Source: Siniperca chuatsi | Lineage: Eukaryota; Chordata; Actinopteri; Centrarchiformes; Sinipercidae | NCBI RefSeq assembly: GCF_020085105.1 | Contig: NC_058053.1 | Location: 20,549,388 to 20,613,387 of the forward strand | Direction: 5' to 3' | Length of the DNA: 64,000 bases | Shown: positions 1-13,897 of the stretch, one piece after another | Layout: each line of letters starts with the position of its first letter | Numbering within the stretch: the first letter of the stretch is position 1 | The notes under the pieces: model-generated | What the model saw: only the letters and a program-made list of their open reading frames with translations | Databases searched by the model: none | Told to the model about the DNA's origin: nothing | Program-made: the position numbers and the translations under genes

Positions 1-29
1 ATGTCATAATGTGTTCTTTCATATTTTGG

Positions 30-38
<9 letters not shown>

Positions 39-79
<41 letters not shown>
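39..79. repeat. (AT)n microsatellite
   Basis: About 20 uninterrupted AT dinucleotides at the left edge. Confidence 0.95.
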
Positions 80-82
<3 letters not shown>

Positions 83-3000
83 CATTTTCAAATACAGACA
101 ACATGAATATAGAGTCCATTAGAGTATGTGTGTGTTGTGTAGCAAGATTAGTCTTGTTCGGTGTCTGCTGTCACAGTGCCAGTATTGTGTCTACAGCCAG
201 TCCATCCAGGCCCCCGCATCTCCCATCCTGTCCCAGGCTCATCCCTCTGTCTGTGGGAAGACAAGTCACAGCGCCAGCCTGGCTCAGAGCCAGTGTGGAA
301 GCTCTGGTTAAGTCCCTCTGCCAAGTGTGGTTTACACTGAGATGTTAATCATTGGAGAGCATATTAAAAACACTATCATATACTTTCAGTTTCCAAACTG
401 GATCGACATTTCATTGGTGGCAAATCTGCCACCTGCGAGCACTTTGGATAATTTTTGCTTTACATAGCTATAGTAAAACATGTCACAAGCTATGTCTACT
501 TGAGAATTTGTAGCGATGTTTTGGGTGGAGTTTGGTAAAGAGGAATGCCCTTTAAATTCCAGTCTCTTCTGTTGCTTCATTGTTGCAGTTTATTGTGTCA
601 TAAGTAATTCTAGCTGACTTCAAAGGAGGTTGGGGCGCAACTGTTGGGTTGTGGGAAGCACTGAATGTCGAACAACGCAAATGACTTCTCTCATATGGGA
701 ATGTCACAGCTTGTCTCTTGTGAACATAGTTTGTTTGATTGATATGTGACCTAAATTTGGCAAATAAAAACGTATAAAGCAGGAACACGATGCCAAATCT
801 GACCTCCCCAAAGTTCTTGCATGATTTTTGTGCGTAATGTGTGTATGTGTCTGTCTGTATACATGGAGGTGTGTGTTTGTATACACGGTTCATATTTAAT
901 GGGTTTTGTAGAAGTGAGTGGGAGCTACCAAAATGGCAAAGGGAGCAACACAGAAATAGATCATATTACTGCTTTCTGTGTTTTTTCCTAATAAACCAAA
1001 GCAATATATCAGAATTACGTATAATCATGGCTTTTCAATATTGGCTAAGTTGATTTGTGTGAGATGGGTGTAGGAGACAAGAGGCCTGTAACCAATTCAC
1101 TTAGGGAGTATGTATGCATTTGGGCCCCTATAGTGAAGCAGACAGACATTCAAATTAGAATGATGAATTGTGCTTATCTAAATCTATCTATTCTGGCGTT
1201 GGCTGCATGTTTTAGAAGACCTGTCACTCATTCACTCTCTTCACTGATTTAATCCTGTTTGAGTAGCGGGACATTGGTACCAATATCAGCATAGCTTGTG
1301 GAAAGAAGGTAAATACATGTCGCCAGTCGCTGACTTAGCTGCCACTAAGTTTCTGCTGATCTGTGCATGGGTGCATTTATGACAGAGAAAGTGAGAATAG
1401 TCGTGTATGAGAGAAAGACAGAAACAGAGCAAGAGAGACAGAAGCTGAGAGAAAGAGAGTGCGAGCATGGAGAATTAAGGCATTGTTTAGCAGAGTCGCC
1501 GGTAATCAGCAGGAGTTGGACATGCAGAGATTCTTGGCTGGGCTGGAGATCTGGGGTCCATACTATCACTGTCTACCTACTGGAGAGATCTCCAAGGGGG
1601 GAAAGAGTGGCCTCTGGCCCCCTACACTCCTGACACATCCATCCAGCCCTCACACCTCCTCACACACATTCCTCACATACTCTCACTATTGGCCTGTCCA
1701 TCTTCCTCTCACTCTGCCTCCATTTCAAACCGACTTAAGCTGATATCTCACTTCACATCACAGAAAAGGTCTACATGCGCCTCTGTTTGCTGCTGTATAG
1801 TGACCATAGTGGAAACCAAAAGAGGTGTTTACATATATGGTTGTTTTGACAAACATAACGTATATAAAAGTAAACAGGTGCCACACTGTTTGGCTATTTC
1901 TGCAGTGTGATCATGCAGATTTGTGTCCCTGTGTGTTTTTTGTTGAATTTACAGTACGCTGCAGTATAGGGGACATTTTTTCTCTCTCGTCAGCTGTGAA
2001 AGCATCTCGCTGCTCATGGTAACAGAAAGATGTCACACCTGCATAGTTGCAACTGTCAAAACTTCCTGCTGATGCTTACATAAGGTTTTTGGAGAACAAA
2101 TACATACGCCAACAGAAAGAATATTCGTGGTACACATGCACGCACATACGGTCACACTTCAACACACCACACACAGCATGTTTGTTGCTTCAGCTCTGTT
2201 GCAAATTTAGCACACACACACCTTCAGCTTTGGCACTGAACTGTTGAGCTCAGACAAATTTAGCACATAAACTTTCAAGAGGGTGATAACTATTAGGCCT
2301 CCTTCACAGAAGTCTCTGAAGTCTGTTTCATTACAGTGTTCATGTCACTTTACATAATAGCTTTACAGTTTTATCACATGGCTTACACATCTGTCTGTGT
2401 AATGTAACCAAACCATTGGATATGGCACAAACCCGCTTTCACAGTTTTTGTTCAATGTTTTTTTTTTTGAAAGTTTCAGTTCAACAACCATGTTCCTCAG
2501 TCTTAATGAACTCATCAGTCAATAACAGTCAATGACAGCAGTTCCCCGCGTTATCAGTATTCACGCGGGAAATCGTCGTCTTTCTAATTAAGTGGATCAG
2601 AATTAATCAGGCAGCCGTTCACTGTGGCTGTGTGTCAAAGGAGGAAGACGTTATCACCCAAAGTGCACAAACACTCGAACTCACATGCACGCACACACAC
2701 ACTCATACACACTCATACATAATTAGAGCACATATAGATATTTAACCTTGCAACTGCATCTATTTTATACATCTCATTATAAAATTCATTAAAACTTAGT
2801 TTATTAGTAAAAGGCGTAGTTGTAAATTTTGTTTTCATCCCAGGTCAGCTTGACTAAAGTCTATGTTAATTTAAGTCTGGAAAGACTATTTTATTATCTT
2901 CACCTTCTTATATTAACCTCCTTTGTGACTTCTTTACACTGATGGAAATCTAACTTTGTCTGCATCTGAAACTGTTTGGCATTTAAACTCTGGTCTTGTT

Positions 3001-3850
3001 GATTTTTGGATTTCACTAACCTTTTGGAGGCGAGTCTGTGCTTCTTTGGTATTTGAACACGTGTTTGGGTACCTTGTGTGCTTTGTGAGTGAGACAGTGA
3101 AACAGTGTGTGTGTATTTGTGCTCATATGCACATGTATGCGTCTACCTACAGTATGTAAGCATGTGCTTGTGAAAAAAGCAAAAAGACAGACAGGAGTGT
3201 CTGTGTGTGCATGTGTGTGTTTGTGCTTTAATGTTGTCTTGCTAGGATGCCCTCTTCATCTTGAGCCACAGATTCAGCGCGGTGCCCTCCCCCAGCTGAC
3301 CTTTTAATGTAAACTGCTTGTTTTAAGATGCCATGTTGCATCAGGGCAGAGAGGCTGCTGGGATGCGACTCTAGTGTTGCGGGGAATGAGGGAGACAATT
3401 CAGAGGTGGGGAGAATCCGTCTAAGTGACCTCTCGAACCTTTGACCTTTTAATGAAGCTTTTATTACTGACATCCACATTCACTTTGTTTTGTTTTGGAC
3501 TTAACCCTCGTTGAACCCCAGAGTCGATGTTCTACCCTCTCGCCCTCCCTTCCACTCTTTCCTGCCTTCTTGTCCATTCCTTTCTCTTATGTCTTCTGTC
3601 TCTATCCATCCTTTCAACAACATGTCAAAGAATGATTTTTTTGTTTGGTCCAAGTTCTGGTCTCACCAACCATAGAGCATGAATCCCAAACTGCAGACCA
3701 GAGTCAGAAATTAGCAGGAGTCGGGGCAATAATGTTAACAATGTCCTCATATTTAATTGAGAAAAAAAATCCAAAAATAAATATTTGTATTATTCTTTAT
3801 TTATCTTGAGATATATTGTCTCAACAGAGACCTGGCCAACATGGCAGCAT
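80..3850. other. Non-coding region, no gene seen
   Basis: No exon-like conserved reading frame on either strand. There are interrupted TG/CA runs (2,690-2,720; 3,100-3,230). A distinctive unique block at about 2,500-2,660 has an inverted CCCGCG/CGCGGG pair (2545-2550, 2564-2569), an E2F-like CGCGGGAAA, and homeodomain-like TAATTAAG and ATTAATC motifs. Confidence 0.7.
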
Positions 3851-3855
3851 AAAAT

Positions 3856-4492
3856 TGTCATGGTACACAGAAGCTGGACCCAAAAGCACGACTAGGACAG
3901 AGGGAATTGAAGTAGTAGTTTCAGTTTATTGTAAAAACACAAGGCGTAACCAGGAATGTGGAGGTAATCGCTTTGAGCCGGTGGACTGGGTGAAGGCAGC
4001 GGGCTGACAAGAGACTGGTGAGAGCAGGCAGGCGGAGCGAGGACAGCGGGCTGAGGTGGAGCAGCGGAGGATCCGTGGTGTGATCTTTCTGGAAAGCCGG
4101 TGAGTAACTTGGAGGCAGGTGAGAGGAATAAACCTGAACACAGGGAGTCAGAGAGTTAGTCAGAGGTTCAGATAACAGGCATGCAAATCTTTCAAAGATG
4201 TAAGTCAGAGGCCGAGGTGTAGTACCACTTGGGTAAACAGATGATCTGGCGAAGACTAGTGAGAATAGCCAGGTAGATATAGTGCAAGGTGTTGATTGGT
4301 GGATGGAGAGCAGGTGAGCAGCAGCAGATGAGTAGCAGGTGTGTCAGTCTCTGATTGGCAGTTCACCGGATGCTGCGCCCTGTCAGCGCACACACACACA
4401 CACACACACACGCACACACACAGACAAACACAGGAGGGGAACCAACAGGGGACAAACAGAGACACTAGGAATGGTACAGCTGTAACATGACA
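3856..4492. mobile_element. Solo LTR (637 bp) with perfect 5-bp target-site duplication
   Basis: The element starts TGTCATGGTAC and ends GTAACATGACA, so it has TG...CA termini with a short imperfect inverted repeat. It is flanked by AAAAT at 3851-3855 and AAAAT at 4493-4497, a 5-bp duplication typical of LTR retroelement integrase. No internal gag or pol follows, so recombination between two LTRs is the simplest origin. AATAAA occurs on the plus strand at 4127-4132 and on the minus strand (TTTATT, 3925-3930), so orientation is uncertain. A (CA)n tract sits inside near 4387-4422. Confidence 0.75.
4387..4422. repeat. (CA)n microsatellite inside the solo LTR
   Basis: CA repeats with one CG interruption. 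Confidence 0.9.
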
Positions 4493-4497
4493 AAAAT

Positions 4498-7400
4498 AGG
4501 TAACATGTCTCTCTGACACTCTAAACCAAATATATTTGTGTTTAAATCTGTTCATGTTATTTAATATATTAAGCTGCCAAATATTTCCATAAGAATTTCA
4601 TTATTGTCATCTGTGGGCCACTGTAGGTAATTCATGGGAGCCTGTGACGAAGAGATTATTTCCCATGTGAGGAAATGGGGAAGTTACTGATCACATTATG
4701 TCAAGAAGGCAGCCAGAAGCAGTGCAAACTATTGGTACCTTTACAGCCAACAGCAGAAAAATATGAAGTTGAGAATGGGCACAGAGAAATAAAAAAAAGC
4801 ACCATCTTCTTCATCATGCCTGTCTCCAAGACCTACAGAAGAACTTAAACTTTGAGCAGCATTAGACCAAAATGTCCCTTTAACATGGATTTAAGGGGCA
4901 AGAAAGTGTAGTTATATTTGACACTGATACAGATAAATGCAGCCACTGATTTGAAAGAGCTAGGTGTTGTTACCCCTGTGATCAGATGGTCAATTTTATA
5001 TGTTGGCAAACAGAAGATTTTCATTAAAGAAAAAAAAAGTCCATGTTTGCACAAGTCATCATTTGCAGCTCCCAACCCTGGGTTTAGCGATCACGTGATT
5101 AGATTATTATTATAATTCTGTGTATGTGTGTGCCTACAACCTAAGGTGTCTTTCAAAGAGTTTAGTTTAATCCCTCTATAGTCATATTCACATATTATAG
5201 ACTTGAGCTGAGGCCGAAGGATTTAGTACAACAGTAATATGTTGAGAATATCTCAATCTGCTGTAATACAGCAGTAATTGTGTCAAAGTTTTTTTTTCTT
5301 CTTCACATCCCAATCTTCATTATCCATACACACCTTTAGTGCTTGCTATTTAGAGCTAAGAGACAGTGTTAATCATGCATTTGTTTTAATGCTCCCTCTA
5401 CACTATGAAAAAAGAGTCTGAGAGGCAATATTTTACTAATTAAAATCCTCAACCAAACATAAGTAAATAACAAGGCATGCATCATCGATCTTACAGAAAG
5501 CCTACTATTTATACCAAATAGTTTTCACAGTAATGATGCTCTTATTGTGAATCTATTAGTGCCGAACAACTTTCGTTGAGGACCAACTGCATGTGCTACG
5601 TTAACCTCTGTTTGTTATGTCTCAGCGTATGTGCAGGATTCTCAATGTTAACATCAAGTAAACATAATAAAATATAATATATTTTATCAAACATATCCTG
5701 TTGTCTTTCATTTCTCAGAGGTTTATCTGTCCTCAGTTGGTGGATAAACTGATTTGGTAGGTACAATGATACTTGTCTGTGCACCATACAATAACAACTG
5801 TGAGTGTGCTTTTGCTCTTTATTTCAGTGGTACTTAGGTTTCTTTTTTCCATTACCTTGAGCTCCAGTAGTTAGTAAATTGAGCAGAAAAACAGCAATGA
5901 AACCCTCCATTTCCCCTTTGACCAGTCATGTTCTCTCTACTGTCCCACAGTGCTCTTTGACTATGAGCTGTGTGCTTAGCCTGTGGCTGTCTGGCACACT
6001 GACCCCCTTAAGAAGCCACATTGCGTGTGTGTGCGTGTGTGTCAGACTGTGTTTGTTTGTGAGTGAGTGAGTGTGTGTGTGTGCCACCCCTCCTCTACCC
6101 TAACATCAACTCATGTCCTGGATGTTATAAATAATTCATTGTCCATTTGAGGCCCCCGGAGCAAAAGAGCACTTGTGCGAGCCTTTAGTGATGGCCTTTA
6201 GTCACTTCTTACAAACATCCACTTAAACAGTCCTCACACACAAGAATACACTCCTCTCAAACCACACCAAAGCAGCCACTTAAACTGTCACAGCAGATCA
6301 ATGGGAAGCCCAAACTCAACATTATCGTCTCATACCAAAGCTGAGATTTGTTTTCCACTTGACAATACTGAGAGCAAATACATGTTTTCTTTTTCCTGTG
6401 CAGTCTTTTATCACCTACCTTGTACTGGTATCTGTATCCAGGAACTCCAGCTATGGTCAGCATTGATGTCCTGAAGGAGGAGGAGGGTGATGTGGGGTGG
6501 GTGCAAAGCACCTGGATTTTTTAGCTCCAATCTGCTGTCTGCCTCCAGTTCACATATTTGATTTGGTGTGAGGGTGAAAGAATGGGACACTGGGGAGAGA
6601 GCTAATCGAGAGAGGTGAGGGAGACATGGCGTGAGCGAGACAGGGAGGAAGAGATGGAGGATGAGGCGTTGGGAGGTCAGAGTAGCATCTCGACTCCCTA
6701 GGTGAGTGGGAGAAGTGTCCGGTAGCACCTGCCTCATTACCGTCTGCCCCCTCTGTCTGACGCAACCCTGCTAACCCTGAAGAATATACATTAGCCACGG
6801 ACCATACCTATGGGCCATGCAAACACATTTGTACAAGTTTTTGTCGATTAACTAATTCAGAAGTGAGCTTCATTATTCCACTGCCCTTAATTGAGATAAC
6901 AATGCAAATTCCCTTCATTAACTGTGACATGGACAATTTCTCCCGGGCTCCGCAGGGACACCATTATATTCAGAGCCCATGGAGCAGGTTGCAAGGTGTC
7001 ATCAGATATTCAAATGGCATGCTTGTTTAATTGCAGTAAATGTAGCATGTCCGGACAGGTTGGCGGAGGACATTTGGAGTGCGTGCCTGGTCGTTTTTGT
7101 GTTGGTATGTACAGTCGGTGTGTGTGTGTGTGTGTTTGGTAATAGAGGCATTTGGATGGTAGTTAAGGTAGGAGTCAGTTCAAGGTGTGAGTGTGTGTGT
7201 GTGTGTGTGAGTGAGTGTGCAGGGCCAATGGGCCCCCCCAGGCAGCTGCTTGCAGGCCCCTGTGCGATCCCGTGGGGCTCCTGAGGGAGTGTGTTGTTGG
7301 ACTCTTGTCTTTTATGGCAGCAGCAGTAAACATGACAGGCTGTTTGGAGACCATCTGTTTCCAATGGCTGCCGCATGGTAACAGGGAGCTCAACCTGAGA

Positions 7401-10400
7401 TCTGCTTGGTGTCTGTCTCAGAGGTAACAGTCCTGTCTCCTGGCTTCTACAAGGGGATTCTGACGGGGAGAGAGACGGGAGGAGGGAGAAAAAGAGTGAG
7501 AAAAAGAGGGAGTCCAGTGAGTTGAACTTGGCATCTGCATGCGCTACCTAGCATCAAACAGCACCCTGAGGACCTACAGGTACACCCTCATCACCATATA
7601 CAGTCACACATGCACAGCAAACATGCACATACACATACATATACACACACAGGAAAAAATAGACATACAGACTCTCCAACACACAGTGTAGACACACAAA
7701 CACCTCGAGCCATTAAGCTAAAGCAGTATTAAGAGAGGCGGTCCCAGAGCGTGACAGATTGAGTCAAGTTCTTCTAACACTCTCTGGCTGCCGACACGGC
7801 GCTATGTTAAAAGCCTATTTCCCTCAACACCTCCTCCTGCCAAATTGAGATGAAGAAGAGAAGAAGAGACTGTTGCACTCCTCTTAACACATAAGTCATT
7901 AATATGTCTCTGATGCACTCATTTGTTCACCTCACTCATTAGTTTGAGTCTTTTCTGGCTTAAATGGCATTCAAATCAAAACAGTGTGGATAGCTTTGAG
8001 GTGTGACTCGGACTGATTTGCAGGTCTTTTACCTTTGAGGACATCTTGTCATCATTACAGTATCACAGATGCATTTTTTCTCTGTTTCCTTTGTTGAAAT
8101 CACAGTTTAGAAAAACACCAGTCAAGCAAGTGCTCCTATGGTAGCTTGACACTGTTAATTTATTTAATGAATCCAAAGGTGTATCTGTTGAGACATGGTT
8201 GGCTTTCTTCCTATCTTGGCCTGATTAATATTTTTAAGTCATTTACTTTCCCATCATTACCCCACTAAAACACCCTCATCCTGAAAGGCCTTGAACCTCG
8301 CTCTCTCTCTTTCTGCCTTGTCATTTTACTCTCCCTGAATGTACTCACCCATTAAAGAGCTGCTGCAGTCTGCCACTCATTATTGCTGAGTACATTTACA
8401 TTGAATAGGTCATTGGGACCCAACTAAGTGGAACTAATATGGGACAGAATTGTAGAGGGTTTGCGTTCAGTGTTACACAAACCCTACTAACAAATAACTA
8501 ATCTCTGATTGCTGTTCAGTAGGGAAAGTGCCTAGTCATATTTGAAACAAATCTGGGGCTTGTTTGTTTGTTTTATGGTTGTCTGTTTGTGTTTTGGCTT
8601 TTCGTCAACTTGATGGGCACATAACAGGTCTGTTCAAATTATCAAAACATAATGGAAAGCTCACTCACCTTTCTCAGTATAGGATATGTACTTTTAGAGG
8701 TTCTATTGTTTTTTTGTTTCAGTTGAATTGCTGCCCTGCATACAGTATTGGTCTTGTGATTATGCAGGGACAAGGATGCAGAAGGCTAGGCCATATGGTA
8801 GATGTCTCATCGCCATCCTGACGAAGAGAAGACTTGGGAATGGGCCGTGGGGTCACTCTTTGACACCAACTACCGTGCACCATAAAGAGACAGCAATTAT
8901 ATACACACAGCCAGTCAACAGTAGCCTGCGAACTGCATGATAGGACTGTACGCTTTCAGTGTTCGGTCTGTTGTACTGTGAAACATCTGTTGTGTTTATG
9001 GAAATACAGCCACAGCTTTTTTTCATGCTGACAATAAAGTCTATCTTCCTACACAACATGTGTTAGGTCTCCAGTTGAAGTAAAGAGGCAGTAATTCTGT
9101 ATCTTGTTTCTACTTCATAGGCTCGTCTGTGGGTGCAGGCAGGGAGGAGATGAGCGTTGATACTTACACCTCTGGCTTAACATGGTGGGTGGGAGCACAG
9201 CAGCTGGTTGACTTTTATTAAGACATTGCAGTGTGTGTGTGTGTGTGTGTGTGAGCGTGTGTGCAGAAGCACAGCATGCTTTTCAACCTGTTTACATGTC
9301 CATCTCAGTGTATGAGTCTTTGTACTGTGTGTTGAGGCAGACGCAATTGACTGGTCTATCAATTAACACTAACTTCAGCTCCATGTTACATGACAACAAA
9401 AAAGTGATTCTCTGTAGTCGGTTAGGTGGTCATTTTGCTGAACATGAGAGAGCGCAAGAAAGGGAAAGAGGAGGAAGAAGTAGAAGAAAAGAGGGAGTAC
9501 TCTGTGTATGTGAATCCACTTCAACTGGATTTAGCTGTATGAAGTGAGATAGATCAAATATTGAGTAAGTGAAGGAAGGGCATCACCACATCAAAGGCAT
9601 GGATTGGGAGGCACAGGGAGAGATTAAAGGCAGCCTTGAAGAAGTGGGTGAAGGAGACCAAACTGTGGTGGTTGTAGCCATGCTGGATGGGCCAGTCGAT
9701 AGTCAACCCACTGCACTGCTTCTCCAAGTCGCTGCTATCTGAGCACATACTGTAGCTCCTTTTTCCCTTCTTGGGCTGCCAGATCTTAATGACTCACACA
9801 ATGACCTTGAAGAGGAAAGGGTCATGAGAGCACAGGAAGGAGCACAGGAGGCACACCAACAGGAAGGGTAAAATACTTAGCAGTGAAATTATTCAAAGGA
9901 TGAACACCTTCAAAATTCTTCGTTGGAAGAAGTTCATTGGAGAGTCTCCACCAAAGCTTCTTTCATCTTCCTGTCCTCCCACCTTACACCATTACATAAA
10001 GGTTGCAAGATTTCATCTTTCATCTCCATCTAAGATATTAATATTCAAACTTTGCATATTTCTGAAGTTAGCCAAATAATTGAACCAACAATGAAATGAG
10101 AGGACACAATAGTATGTAAACAAAGTTGAGTGGAGACCCAAACCCCTGCCGATTCTGGCCCAATCAGCCTGCCCTGTTGTGTGCCTGCCTGAGCTTGGCT
10201 AGGTTTGAAAAGTCAGGCTTGTGGGTGGATGCTACTCATAAATATGTATTTGGCTTAAGCTGTGTAGTCCCACTGCTCTCTGCTCTGCCTTGCACCCCCA
10301 AACCTTATGCTCCTCTCACTCGTCAGTCCTTCATAAGTTGGAGATGCAACTTCCTGGGGCATAAAAAGCTGATGATTGATGCAAGTTTTTCTGTTACAGC

Positions 10401-12749
10401 TTACCACTACAGGGGGATTTAACACTAGCAGAAGGGTGATTCAGGTTTGCAAAGATAAAATCCAGATAAATGCCATTGTTGTAACAACAAATTCTGCCAA
10501 ATAAAGAACACAGTGAAACACTCAAGTAGGTCTCACCACTGGCTGCACCATTTCCTTGGCAGTGAAGCAACACATATCACACACACATCTATCTATCTGT
10601 GCCAGTCGTCCACGATGGCTTCATTAGCACTAGACTGATTCATTTTCAAAGCTCACTAGCAAGGGATCCTTCAAACCAATCCCAGTGGAATAAGTCCTTA
10701 AATATAACTTAAATCATCCCTGAAATAGATTTTTACACGATGAAAATTGAGATATGTCCGACTGAGCACATAATCCTGATCCTGAATTTTGATTTAGGCT
10801 GATTTAGCCAGTGTTTTCTGAGGGTGCACTCTCTTCTGTATGCCCTTCAAGTCAAAAGGCACAGAAACTAAGATCTAAGATCTCTGCATGTACAATCTGC
10901 TGGGAATCTGTCATGTGACAGTCCCTTTTTTTTATCTACACAGTTGGTGTGAGTGTGTGTAAGTGTGAGTAAGTGTTTGTGTATGTGTGCGCGTGTATGT
11001 GTGTTTCTGTGCTTGTGTGTATGTGGTAGCCTCATATCAAGCACTGAATCACCATCTCTCTCCCATTCCTCTATGTTTGTGTTTCCCAGGTCGCCCATTT
11101 GCAGTCAGCTTAGTGAGGACGTGCATATCCATATTCTGCAGTCAAAAAACATTTCAGTCATCACAATAACTGATTTTCTCTTTGATTTTACAACTGTATT
11201 TGAAGCACTGTCTTAATCAGAAGCTCTATATTGTCAAGCCTTGTGCTGCCCATTCCTTCCTTGCCTTTATTTATGCTTGTGACGTTCCGGGCCTTTTTTC
11301 TTACAACACTATTATTAGGTTCAGATAGTGCAAGTGCTTATGTTCTCTGACAATTCTCAGATATTGTCAAGATCCCCCAACAAACAAGTATTAATGCCTG
11401 CCTACAAAAACATAGCTTTAGGCCTTGATCAAATAGGAAGCTTTGCTGTTGTCATTCTTAAAGGAAAAGTGCATTGTTAGTAAGAGAAAGCTCACAGGGC
11501 ACCAAGATGGCTTCATCATTTCTATGCAACTATCTATTCAGAGTTAGATAGCTAATTTAAAATAATAATATTATTACAGAATATTGATAGATCTTCTTGT
11601 TCTTTTGTAAAAGAATCCCATATGCAGATTGTAGATATGCTGCTTATTTCCCTCTAAGGTGCAAGTTGTTTCATAGTATGATTCTAAAGCAATATGCAAC
11701 CCAGCAAAAGGTGAGACATTTTCAAATTGGAGGGAAAAGAAGAATTAAAATTCATAATTTTGTGTGTGCGCGTGTGTTTTGTGTGCACATATGTGCTTGG
11801 TTCAAAGGCCGACAGCTAGAAAGGGAAACATCATCCACATGACTTGGGAAGATGCGATCCTTTGTTCTTTATTTTTGTCTTGTTGCATGTCACCCATGTT
11901 CCACTTTTGAAACAAATGTATCATAATGTTCTATGCCCAAATTATTAAATATAAATGGGATGTCAACTATCTGTCAAAACACAACAAAAACATCATACAA
12001 CATGAAATTTTGCTTTGTTGAATATATGAGTAAGGGTTCCTTATGAAGGCTAGTCAGAGGAGAAGTTGGCAGAGTGTGTCTCTTATCTGAATTGCTGTAG
12101 AGAGGATAGAAGAATAACAGTCTCCCGGCCACGGGCCAAACCGAACCTTTCAATCTTTGCTCTGCAGGGACTGACCACTCAACTCTGCCAGCCAAGTACT
12201 GTACACCGAATGCCGCAGTAACCTTGACAGGAGCTGACCTCTGCAATTATAATCCCTATTTTCTGATCGTGCTCTTTTTTTGGCTTATTCCATGCTCTAG
12301 AGTGAAAAACTAACCCAGCTTTAATAAGTTTCAACACCAGGCCTCACACTTCCTATTCCCATCCACCAACCACCCTGCTCCTATCCTTAGCTTTATGATA
12401 AGCCTTATCTTCTATTCACGTCCTACCTTTGTACTCATATAACCCATATCCACATCCAAAGCTATATCCCACTCCAAATCTCTACAGATATCACCATTCC
12501 CTCTCCTATCCTTACCCCAAAGACCATCCTTTCCAGGCCCAGCCCAGTGCAAACTCTTGCCTACAGTAGCCTGTCCACCCTGTGCCCTGGCTGTCAGCTT
12601 TCCAGGCAGGCTGCGTTGACAAGGGGAGGCCACTAGGGCTGTCTGTCATGGGGTTATTCTCAGGGCGGAGACGGTTCAGCTGATTCGCTGACACCGGCTG
12701 GAGTGTGCGGGGGCTGGAAGGGCGGGCATTTGGCGGGGATTTACAACAT

Positions 12750-12750
<1 letters not shown>
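4498..12750. other. Non-coding region, no gene seen
   Basis: Only short chance reading frames. Short TG runs occur near 7,120, 7,190, 9,235 and 10,960. A unique AT-rich block at about 6,820-7,060 carries a perfect octamer ATGCAAAT (6902-6909), TTAATTGAG and ATTCAAATGGCATG. It looks like conserved non-coding DNA but cannot be shown to be so here. Confidence 0.7.
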
Positions 12751-12751
<1 letters not shown>

Positions 12752-12784
<33 letters not shown>

Positions 12785-12798
12785 TGTGTATGTGTGTA
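12752..12798. repeat. (GT)n microsatellite
   Basis: GT tract with GA and TA interruptions at its right end. Confidence 0.9.
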
Positions 12799-13811
12799 CA
12801 TTTGGCGGGGAGCTACCAGGGGTTAGCCTTGCCAGATGACAGGTATGAGGGAGGCGGAGAGAGAGACTAGGGAGGCAAAAAGAAAGAAACACAGGGCTGG
12901 CTTCATCGACACACCTAAACACACACATAGACATGCTCACACATACATGGCCAGTTGAAGGACAATGAATAGGGTTCCAGACCTCAGCAACACAGCTGGG
13001 AATATATGCCCTCAAGAGAGTAATGTTTTAATCAGAGAGTAAAAGCACTGTACAAAGTGTAAACCATTTTAAGAACAAGTTTTACTTTTGTAAATTCTCT
13101 CTCTGCCTCCTGTAACACCAGCTAACACTATAATCTGCAAGTTTCTCATTATTTCAGGTTTTTGCGAATTTCTGTCTCAAGCAATTATTGCTGTTGTTAT
13201 TATTTGATGCACTACTTAGAGATCCAACACTGTCATATATTTTTCTTTAGATATTGTGTTGATGATTTGTGAGTCTTTGTGGGTGGCCCTTGTTTGTTCA
13301 GCCATGATGGCTGTTTTTGGTCATGCCCTAACCATCTCTTCTTCTCTATATTCCAGTGTATTCAGTAAATTCAGCAAATTGCTTTTGCTGTTTATACAGT
13401 AGAAACTTAATACACATGTTGTGTTTTATTGTAAGTTTCCCACAATGTAATGACCTGATACTGATATTGTCTGTATATTGTGATAGCAGCAAAACCTTGC
13501 CACATTTTCATGGAAGATACCACTGGAGGTAAGTCTATGGTCATTTTTGCAGCAACACTGATGTGAGGATAACAATGTAATGAATGCATTTTAATTCATC
13601 TTCGTCATAAAGAGTCACATAACACAACTCTTGTGTGCAGTATGTATGTGCTTTTGTGCACGTCCCAGAACAGTCAGCCTTCCCAGACCCTTGTCTGGTT
13701 TCTGGGGATCTAACGACTGACATTCAGGTTATACGGTGTTTGTGCTGTGCTGTAAGTTTTATTTAACAGGTTTACTGGAACTATATATGTGTTTAAAACT
13801 ACTAAATATGC

Positions 13812-13813
<2 letters not shown>

Positions 13814-13892
<79 letters not shown>
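13814..13892. repeat. (GT)n microsatellite, about 39 units
   Basis: The longest uninterrupted GT tract in the window; potential Z-DNA former and likely polymorphic. Confidence 0.95.

Positions 13893-13897
<5 letters not shown>

Noticed and set aside
9554..9840. Minus-strand frame around MCSDSSDLEKQC
   Set aside because: It reads somewhat like protein but has an in-frame stop just upstream and matches no family I know; left unassigned.
12512..13015. 167-codon minus-strand open frame
   Set aside because: It runs through a GT microsatellite giving a THTHTH tract; there is no domain, and it is most likely open by repeat composition.
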